From NCBI GenBank assembly GCA_028692515.1, contig JAQUXG010000109.1, forward strand, positions 1 through 6,060: a DNA stretch of 6,060 nucleotides. The letters are read 5' to 3'. The position numbers and the translations under genes were made by a program. Positions within the stretch are counted from its first letter, which is position 1. Every line of letters starts with the position of its first letter. Origin of the DNA: Kiritimatiellales bacterium (lineage in GTDB: Bacteria > Verrucomicrobiota > Kiritimatiellia > Kiritimatiellales > Tichowtungiaceae). The notes below the pieces were generated by a model. The model was not told the DNA's origin, searched no databases, and saw only the letters and a list, made by a program, of their open reading frames with translations. Positions 1 through 4,163 of this stretch are shown here, piece by piece.

Positions 1-107
1 TCGCATTCCAAACATTGGAAAAACTCTCGCTTCCGGTCGCGGTAAAACAGCTCCGTCGCTTCGCTGGCGCAAAGCGGGCAAACCGGAATGGATTCTTGTT
101 TCGTCAT
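1..107 (-). CDS. Zinc-ribbon protein, probably class I SAM-dependent methyltransferase (5' end only)
   Basis: Reading the minus strand from ATG at 107 gives 35 codons to the window edge with no stop. The peptide carries two CxxC pairs, C10-P-L-C13 and C32-L-E-C35, separated by a segment ending in LFYRDRKREFFQ. This arrangement (CPLC, a short aromatic and basic stretch, then a second CxxC) resembles the N-terminal zinc ribbon of a group of bacterial SAM-dependent methyltransferases. The SAM-binding domain itself would lie outside the window, so the enzyme assignment is inference from this N-terminus. No clear Shine-Dalgarno sequence is seen upstream of the ATG. The gene is divergent from the small membrane-protein gene at 379. 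Its codons 29-33 contain one copy of the TTCCAA-N3-TTGGAA palindrome. It could instead be another zinc-ribbon protein. Confidence 0.6.
   Translation of the reverse strand, partial: MTKQESIPVCPLCASEATELFYRDRKREFFQCLEC
6..20. repeat. TTCCAA-N3-TTGGAA palindrome, exact copy
   Basis: A 15-bp interrupted palindrome (spacer ACA) inside the minus-strand zinc-ribbon gene, where it encodes F-Q-C-L-E. It is the same motif as at 869-883 and 4436-4450. Confidence 0.7.
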
Positions 108-151
108 AGGAGTGAAAAGCTACCACGCCTGCAGAACAACGCAAAAGAGCA

Positions 152-230
152 ATGGCTACAAAAAACACAAAAATGTACAAAAAGATTTTCCGAAGTCCTT
201 CTCGTGAACTTTTGTGTTTTTTGTGGCTAT
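152..230. repeat. Imperfect inverted-repeat element with A-rich and T-rich arms
   Basis: The left arm (152-172) and right arm (210-230) are complementary at 19 of 21 positions, with 15 consecutive perfect pairs next to the loop. The loop is 37 nt (173-209). The left arm is ACAAAAAACACAAAA-like and the right arm is its T-rich complement. A transcript in either direction could fold a long AU-rich hairpin. Its size and layout resemble the element at 1401-1493, although the arm sequences differ. From memory, T-rich repeats ending in TTTGTGGCTAT are dispersed in some environmental bacterial genomes. That recollection is unverified. Confidence 0.7.
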
Positions 231-291
231 GAAATCCAGATGCTCCGGATTCTGCCGCCGGATGGAATCCCCAAACCGCCGATGAACCCAT

Positions 292-320
292 TTGACGAAG
301 AATTCGCAACCAATTAGACT
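292..320 (+). promoter_or_regulatory. Candidate sigma-70-type promoter for the small membrane protein and lyase genes
   Basis: TTGACG at 292-297 matches the -35 consensus at five of six positions. After a 17-nt spacer, TAGACT at 315-320 matches the -10 consensus at four of six, including the important first T, second A and last T. The implied transcription start near 327 would leave a leader of about 50 nt before the ATG at 379. The spacing is ideal and the position fits, but such matches are frequent by chance. Confidence 0.4.
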
Positions 321-366
321 CACCTCCATTCAGCGTCTGGCAATCTTGTTACGACGCTTATTAAAT

Positions 367-372
367 GAGGAG
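367..372 (+). promoter_or_regulatory. Ribosome binding site deciding the start at 379
   Basis: GAGGAG ends 6 nt before ATG 379. This strong site supports the ATG over the upstream in-frame TTG at 292, which would add 29 residues without hydrophobic or domain character. Confidence 0.7.
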
Positions 373-378
373 TCAAAG

Positions 379-618
379 ATGAGTGATAAATCTCAATCAA
401 AACTGGCCTCACGCACGACTAAAAGCCTTTTGTCGGAGTCAGGGCAGTGTTTCGGTGGAACTTTTGGATTTCTTGTTTTGCTGAGTGTGGGAGGAGCATT
501 TCAGAGGCGTGGTAGCTTTGTTGACGCACTTTATACGATAGGCTCTCTGTTGTTTATTCTCTATTTTAGCCTTAGATTTTTTTGCGTCCTGAAAGAGATT
601 AAGCGAAGAGATGAATAA
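379..618 (+). CDS. Small two-transmembrane-segment protein of unknown function
   Basis: The product has 79 residues. It starts with a polar, serine- and lysine-rich stretch (about residues 1-22). Two hydrophobic segments follow, at about 24-41 (GGTFGFLVLLSVGGAF) and 50-69 (ALYTIGSLLFILYFSLRFF), separated by a short basic turn, and it ends with KEIKRRDE. This predicts a small inner-membrane hairpin protein with both ends probably cytoplasmic. I do not recognise a family. The gene is clearly AT-rich: hand counts of three 60-nt lines give about 39 percent GC, against about 62 percent in a sampled line of the next gene. Its last 8 nt (ATGAATAA) contain the start codon of the lyase gene, so the two are probably translationally coupled. 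An unrecognised accessory role, or a recently acquired gene, are both possible. Confidence 0.6.
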   Translation: MSDKSQSKLASRTTKSLLSESGQCFGGTFGFLVLLSVGGAFQRRGSFVDALYTIGSLLFILYFSLRFFCVLKEIKRRDE

Positions 619-1399
619 AACTGATTTTGAACTAAGTGGTTTGGTAGTTCCGGTACCGACGCCGTTTGCGGAGAGCGGGGCGATCGATTTCGGCGCGTTT
701 TTGGCGCATCTCGATTGGCTGGCGGAGTGCGGCGTGCGCAATCTGCTGGTGAATGGAACGACCGGCGAGTTTTTCTCCCTGACTCCTAAAGAGCAGATGC
801 AACTGCTTCAGGTGGCGCGCGAAAACTGGGATGGAATGATTATTGCCCACACTGGAAGTCCGGTACTTTTCCAAGCATTGGAAACTGCTCATGCCGCCGA
901 GGAAATCGGAGCCGACTTTCTGGTGTCGCTGCCTCCGTTTTATTTTGCCGGTGCGCCCGGCTCCGGCCTCGTCCGCTGGTTTAACGAGCTGGCGGAATCG
1001 ACCGAGCTTCCGCTGATTCTCTACAACTTTCCGAAGCATACCGGCAATCCGATGACGCCGGAGATTCTCTCGCAGATTCCGCATTACGGACTGAAAGATT
1101 CGTCAGCTGATCTTTCGCTGATTCCTGCGACGCCGCGCTACTTTGTCGGCGGCGACTGCAAGATTTCGGTCGCATACGCCGCTGGGGCTAAAGGCTTTGT
1201 CAGCGCCTCGGCCAATATCGATCCGCTTCCGTATATCCGGATCGAGCAGGAACAGACTCCGGAAAATCAATCGGCGGTCGATGCGGTCAACGCTCGCACC
1301 AACGGCCTGTTCGCAATCGCCCGAATCAAGCAGGCGCTTTCCGAAATCATTCCCGGTTATCCTTCACACGTCCGCCCGCCCCTGGCGCCCAATAAATAA
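611..1399 (+). CDS. DapA/NanA-superfamily lyase or aldolase (substrate uncertain)
   Basis: The 262-residue protein is a class I aldolase-type TIM barrel of the dihydrodipicolinate synthase / N-acetylneuraminate lyase superfamily. Visible landmarks are VPVPTPF near the N-terminus, the pyruvate-binding loop GTTGEF at 49-54, Tyr138 in LYNFPKHTG, and Lys162 in GLKDSS, the expected Schiff-base lysine. Tyr111 in PPFYF fits the proton-relay tyrosine. True dihydrodipicolinate synthases have an arginine in YNxPxRTG that binds the aspartate-semialdehyde carboxylate. Here that position is His143, which argues against lysine biosynthesis and for a sugar-acid aldolase or another pyruvate-dependent lyase. 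The protein is about 30 residues shorter than typical members (around 290), mostly in the C-terminal helical region. ATG 611 lies inside the end of the upstream gene and has only weak purine-rich sequence before it, so coupled translation is likely. Confidence 0.85.
   Translation: MNKTDFELSGLVVPVPTPFAESGAIDFGAFLAHLDWLAECGVRNLLVNGTTGEFFSLTPKEQMQLLQVARENWDGMIIAHTGSPVLFQALETAHAAEEIGADFLVSLPPFYFAGAPGSGLVRWFNELAESTELPLILYNFPKHTGNPMTPEILSQIPHYGLKDSSADLSLIPATPRYFVGGDCKISVAYAAGAKGFVSASANIDPLPYIRIEQEQTPENQSAVDAVNARTNGLFAIARIKQALSEIIPGYPSHVRPPLAPNK
869..883. repeat. TTCCAA-N3-TTGGAA palindrome, exact copy
   Basis: Spacer GCA. It lies inside the lyase gene, where it encodes F-Q-A-L-E in the same frame relation as the copy at 6-20. 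It differs from that copy at one spacer base. Confidence 0.7.
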
Positions 1400-1400
1400 T

Positions 1401-1493
1401 TTAACAGAAGGAAACGAAGTTAACGAAGGGACGTCTGAACAGGAAAAAATGATTGGCTGAACGGCCTTCGTTGCCTTTGTTACCTTCTGTAAA
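1401..1493. repeat. Inverted-repeat element with 9-bp internal periodicity, filling an intergenic gap
   Basis: The left arm (1401-1429) and right arm (1465-1493) are complementary at 24 of 29 positions, with a 35-nt loop (1430-1464). The left arm is purine-rich and carries AACAGAAG (1403-1410), AACGAAG (1413-1419) and AACGAAG (1422-1428), a period of about 9 bp; the right arm mirrors this as CTTCGTT and CTTTGTT units. The element begins 2 nt after the lyase stop codon and ends 6 nt before the radical SAM ATG, so it is essentially the whole gap. From memory, AACGAAGG-type dispersed repeats occur in several environmental phyla; this is unverified. It could fold in RNA as a hairpin between the two genes. 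Confidence 0.75.
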
Positions 1494-1499
1494 ATCATC

Positions 1500-3158
1500 A
1501 TGAAAAATAAAATTTTATTCATCCAGCTTCCGATGCTGGATAACGACACCTTGGGACAACGCGAAAATTTTCCATTTGCCGGACTTTGGCTTTCGCACGC
1601 GCTTTCACAGCATCCGGAGGGTGAGTTCTGGGAAGTGGCGACTGCTCCGGCGGAGTGGGACGAGCTGGACAACGCCCATCTGATTCAAAAGGTGCTGGCG
1701 AGCGGCGTTTCAGCGGTGGCGTTTACACTTTGCCTGTGGAATGTGGAGCGCGCCATGCGGCTGGCCCGTCAATTGCGGGAGCTTCCCCCAAATCTGTTTT
1801 TGATGGCGGGCGGGCCGGAGGTTTCGGAGGATCATCCATTTTTACTGGAGCCTTGTTTTGACGCATTGGTGACCGGCGAGGGCGAGGCCGTCTTTCCGGA
1901 GCTGTTGAAAGGGCTCCGGATCGGCAAAATGCCCGCGTACGACAATGTGTTTCTCTCGGTTTCCGAAGGTTGGAAACGGGGGAGCAAGTCGCCGCCGCAG
2001 ATTGATTTGGCCTCGGCTCAGATTCCGGTCGAAATGTTGAAGCCGTGTATTCAGACTCGGCCCTCGGTCTATATTGAAACCTCGCGCGGCTGTCCGCTGA
2101 GTTGTACCTATTGCCGTTATCACCATTTACAGAAGGGCGTGCGCGCGCTGCCCGCCGACGCCGCCGCCGTGCGAATTCAGCAGTTGCGTGATGCCGGAGC
2201 CAAAGAGATTCGCTTTGTCGATCCGACCTTTAATGCCCGTGCGGATTTTACCCGGTTGCTTGAACTGCTGGTGAAGATCAATCCGGATCGGAAGTTAGGT
2301 TTCTTCGCCGAGCTGCGCGCCGATACGCTGACGTCGGAGCAAGCGGATCTGCTGGCGCAGACGAACTTTCTGGATATTGAAGTGGGGGTGCAGAGTACCG
2401 ATCCGAACGTTTTGCGCGCGATTCGCCGTCCCGCCAATATTGCGCAGGTGGAGCGCGGCATCCGCTTACTGACCGGCGCGGGCGTTCATGTGACGCTTGA
2501 TCTGATGTACGGCCTGCCGAAACAAACTCTGGGTGATGTGCTCAGCAGTATCGAATGGGCGCGCAGCCTCGGAGGAAATATCAGCATTCAGTGCATGCAG
2601 ACGCTGTTACTTCCGGGAACCGATCTGCGCGACCAGGCGGAGCAGTACGGAATCACGGCGATGGCGCGGCCGCCGTACGGGGTTGTTTCAACCTCTACGC
2701 TATCGGAAGGGGAGATAACGCAAATCGAGACGATGCTTCACGACAGCGATGATCTTCCGGCCGATCCGGTAACGCCGCGCTTTACCGGCTATTGGTTGAG
2801 CGGACTTTTCTCAGAGCAGGAAGGAAAGAACCGCCGCGCGCTGATGATTCGCGGCAAAGACCTCAATGCCCGGCGTAAGGAAATCTGCCAACAGATTGAG
2901 CAATCGGTTGCGAATGAGCCGGATATGCTTTGGCAGTTTGTGCTTTGCCCGGAAAATGAAGAGCCGCTCGAACTGTTGGAGACGATGATCCATACGATTC
3001 GCAAACAGCCGCCGCATCTGCTCGACCGTTACGCTTCGGCGGAGCTTTCCGGTCTGATCGCCTCGCGCCGGATTTTGGTTCGGTTGAAGAGGGGTCGTGA
3101 ATATGACGAAGTTTGGCATGGGCAGGTCGAAGAACTGCTGGGCAGTCATTTTGCATAA
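1500..3158 (+). CDS. Radical SAM protein with N-terminal B12-binding-like domain
   Basis: The 552-residue protein begins KILFIQLP, typical of cobalamin-binding radical SAM enzymes. Residues 1-140 look like the Rossmann-type B12 domain: AFTLCLWNVERAMRLARQL (74-92), GGPEV (104-108) and VTGEGEAVFPELL (124-136). The classical DxHxxG cobalamin-ligand motif is not visible, as in many class B radical SAM proteins, so cobalamin binding is probable but not proven. The radical SAM core starts at YIETSRGCPLSCTYC, with C198, C202 and C205 as the CX3CX2C ligands of the 4Fe-4S cluster. EVGVQST (294-300) and LDLMYGLP (333-340) are later barrel-strand motifs. The C-terminal part (about 400-552) is not recognised with certainty. 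The substrate is unknown; methyl transfer or another C-C modification is the usual chemistry. No Shine-Dalgarno sequence precedes ATG 1500 because the repeat at 1401-1493 occupies that position. Residues 154-160 overlap a degenerate TTCCAA-N3-TTGGAA motif. Confidence 0.85.
   Translation: MKNKILFIQLPMLDNDTLGQRENFPFAGLWLSHALSQHPEGEFWEVATAPAEWDELDNAHLIQKVLASGVSAVAFTLCLWNVERAMRLARQLRELPPNLFLMAGGPEVSEDHPFLLEPCFDALVTGEGEAVFPELLKGLRIGKMPAYDNVFLSVSEGWKRGSKSPPQIDLASAQIPVEMLKPCIQTRPSVYIETSRGCPLSCTYCRYHHLQKGVRALPADAAAVRIQQLRDAGAKEIRFVDPTFNARADFTRLLELLVKINPDRKLGFFAELRADTLTSEQADLLAQTNFLDIEVGVQSTDPNVLRAIRRPANIAQVERGIRLLTGAGVHVTLDLMYGLPKQTLGDVLSSIEWARSLGGNISIQCMQTLLLPGTDLRDQAEQYGITAMARPPYGVVSTSTLSEGEITQIETMLHDSDDLPADPVTPRFTGYWLSGLFSEQEGKNRRALMIRGKDLNARRKEICQQIEQSVANEPDMLWQFVLCPENEEPLELLETMIHTIRKQPPHLLDRYASAELSGLIASRRILVRLKRGREYDEVWHGQVEELLGSHFA
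1961..1975. repeat. TTCCAA-N3-TTGGAA palindrome, one mismatch
   Basis: Reads TTCCGA-AGG-TTGGAA, with one arm mismatch (G for A). It lies inside the radical SAM gene and is read in a different frame from the lyase copy (around S-E-G-W-K). Confidence 0.4.
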
Positions 3159-3184
3159 GATTCAGTGTGAGATGATATCCAGCC

Positions 3185-3224
3185 AGTCACGTCTGTACTC
3201 ACGATCGTGAGTACAGACGTGACT
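3185..3224. repeat. Perfect 40-bp palindrome, copy 1 (downstream end of the PaaX-like gene)
   Basis: Positions 3185-3224 are a perfect palindrome of two 20-nt arms with no spacer, centred on CGATCG (3202-3207). The inner 36 bp (3187-3222) recur at 4074-4109 with one difference. Each arm holds two TCACG units 12 bp apart (3187-3191 and 3199-3203, mirrored as CGTGA at 3206-3210 and 3218-3222). It lies 26 nt after the radical SAM stop and covers two bases of the minus-strand TAG stop of the PaaX-like gene. No T-run follows on either strand, so it is not a standard intrinsic terminator, although a transcript could form a very stable hairpin between these convergent genes. Confidence 0.95.
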
Positions 3225-4041
3225 AACAGGATTGGAGTCGGCGGACGGCCTGAGACAGCAGTGCCTGATGCGTTTCCGCTACGCGCATTCCGACATAGTC
3301 AGGCGGATGCAGTTCTTTTGGAAGTAGCGGGTCGCCGGACATGGCTTGCGCATAGGCTAGATTGTCCATCCGGATGAGTTGCAATATGCCGCTTTCCGTG
3401 ACTGTCGCCTGTTTAAGCTGATTTAGGTTTTCGCTGGCAAACAGGAGGTAGTATTCCTGAAGTCGGTTGATGGATTTAAAGTCCCAGGCCTCTGTTACAA
3501 CGGATTGGTCTCCGAATCCGAGAACGGTTCGGGACTCAAAGAGAAACGCAACGCTGTCAACACAGGCGGCGTGATTCAGATCATCATAATCAGCGCGGAC
3601 ATCCCGGGGAGTGACCCATACGCTTTTCTGCAGACACCCGAACCGGCGTTTTTTCAAAAAGGCGCGTAAGGTATCCCGGTAAGAACGCTGACTTTCCGGT
3701 ACGTCGAACATCAGGATATACCACCACTTGTTCCAGCGCTTATTCCAATGTGTTTGCGGGTGGAGATAGGCGGGAAGTGTTTTGTAGGCCGTGTCGGTGA
3801 GGGTGATTTTTGGAAGAGCTCCGTCAGATTTTGATTTGGCAATTAATCCAGCCTTTTCAAGCCGAGTTACGGAGGCGTCAAAGGCCCGCTGGTTTGGATA
3901 ACAGCTTTTGTACAGCGTACTCAGACCCCGTGAGAGTACAACCTCTGCCGCACCGGACAGCAAGGCAACCAGCTCGTCACAGGCTCTGCGGCGGATGACA
4001 GGCAGCGATATGTCCGGATGATGAAACGGTTTCCATTGCAT
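3223..4041 (-). CDS. PaaX-family transcriptional regulator (winged helix plus Cas2-like domain)
   Basis: The 272-residue product has the PaaX layout. Residues about 15-95 form a winged helix-turn-helix region, with AFDASVTRLEKAGLIAKSK at 53-71 as recognition helix and wing. Residues about 104-185 form the Cas2-like ferredoxin fold: WWYILMFDVPESQRSYRDTL, then FGCLQKSVWVTPRDV. The C-terminal helical part has the PaaX-like signature DPLLPKELHPPDYVG (237-251). PaaX proteins repress catabolic genes, classically phenylacetate degradation with phenylacetyl-CoA as effector; no such genes are nearby, so ligand and targets are unknown. ATG 4041 is chosen because GAAGGA lies 7 nt upstream; the longer frame would start at a GTG inside a palindrome. 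The gene is bracketed by near-identical palindromes. Four hand-counted lines average about 49 percent GC, slightly below its neighbours. It is convergent with the radical SAM gene and divergent from uup. Confidence 0.8.
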   Translation of the reverse strand: MQWKPFHHPDISLPVIRRRACDELVALLSGAAEVVLSRGLSTLYKSCYPNQRAFDASVTRLEKAGLIAKSKSDGALPKITLTDTAYKTLPAYLHPQTHWNKRWNKWWYILMFDVPESQRSYRDTLRAFLKKRRFGCLQKSVWVTPRDVRADYDDLNHAACVDSVAFLFESRTVLGFGDQSVVTEAWDFKSINRLQEYYLLFASENLNQLKQATVTESGILQLIRMDNLAYAQAMSGDPLLPKELHPPDYVGMRVAETHQALLSQAVRRLQSC

Positions 4042-4048
4042 GGGGATA

Positions 4049-4054
4049 TCCTTC
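4049..4054 (-). promoter_or_regulatory. Ribosome binding site of the PaaX-like gene
   Basis: On the minus strand GAAGGA ends 7 nt before ATG 4041. It decides for this start over the GTG at 4089, which lies within the upstream palindrome and has no such site. Confidence 0.65.
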
Positions 4055-4073
4055 GCACATCTATGCCGAATTG

Positions 4074-4109
4074 TCACGTCTGTACTCACGATCGCGAGTA
4101 CAGACGTGA
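4074..4109. repeat. 36-bp palindrome, copy 2 (upstream end of the PaaX-like gene)
   Basis: This is the second copy of the 36-bp palindrome at 3187-3222, identical at 35 of 36 positions; the only change is T to C at 4095. That breaks one pair (4088/4095) next to the central CGATCG, so 17 of 18 pairs remain. It sits 32 nt upstream of the PaaX-like ATG and 54 nt upstream of the uup start, in the divergent promoter region of both genes. That position suits an operator or the end of a mobile unit, and does not suit a transcription terminator. No confident -35/-10 pair was found on either strand nearby. Confidence 0.95.
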
Positions 4110-4148
4110 TGTAAAAACGACATCCAGTCGGTTAGGCTTGTTTGCTCC

Positions 4149-4153
4149 GGAGG
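4149..4153 (+). promoter_or_regulatory. Ribosome binding site of uup
   Basis: GGAGG at 4149-4153 lies 10 nt before TTG 4164 and 22 nt before ATG 4176. The spacing favours TTG as the start, although the family's usual N-terminus (MALLSLQNIS) would begin at ATG 4176. Confidence 0.6.
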
Positions 4154-4163
4154 AATCGCTACA

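Larger units (their letters stand above)
108..378. other. Divergent intergenic region
   Basis: This is the 271-nt gap between the minus-strand methyltransferase-like start and the plus-strand small membrane-protein gene. It holds an imperfect inverted-repeat element at 152-230, a plausible plus-strand promoter at 292-320 and the ribosome binding site at 367-372. An open frame crosses it on the plus strand, but it overlaps the zinc-ribbon gene antisense and has no recognisable protein character. I read no gene in it. Confidence 0.6.

Noticed and set aside
15..317. Plus-strand open frame of 100 codons
   Set aside because: It runs antisense to the zinc-ribbon gene at 1-107, then through the inverted-repeat element, and has no recognisable protein character. 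The minus-strand reading explains the first 107 bases better.
292..378. TTG-started N-terminal extension of the small membrane protein
   Set aside because: The TTG overlaps the likely -35 box, and a strong GAGGAG site directs translation to ATG 379.
3185..3224. Intrinsic terminator between convergent genes
   Set aside because: No T-tract follows on either strand, and the second copy lies in a promoter region. A hairpin effect on transcripts remains possible but is not a standard terminator.
3223..4041. Genuine CRISPR Cas2 or adaptation gene
   Set aside because: The Cas2-like fold is embedded in a PaaX architecture with an N-terminal winged helix and a PaaX-type C-terminus. No cas1, other cas genes or repeat-spacer array are present.
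4042..4089. GTG start at 4089 for the PaaX-like gene
   Set aside because: The start codon would lie inside the palindrome with no ribosome site, and the extra 16 residues precede the normal family N-terminus. ATG 4041 has GAAGGA at good spacing.
3187..4109. The palindrome pair as a CRISPR array
   Set aside because: There are only two copies, separated by a full gene, not a series of short spacers.
3174..4127. GATATCCAG (3174-3182) and GACATCCAG (4119-4127) as target-site duplications flanking the palindromes
   Set aside because: They match at 8 of 9 bases but lie at unequal distances from the palindromes (2 and 9 nt), which does not fit a simple duplication. It is too weak without an empty-site comparison.
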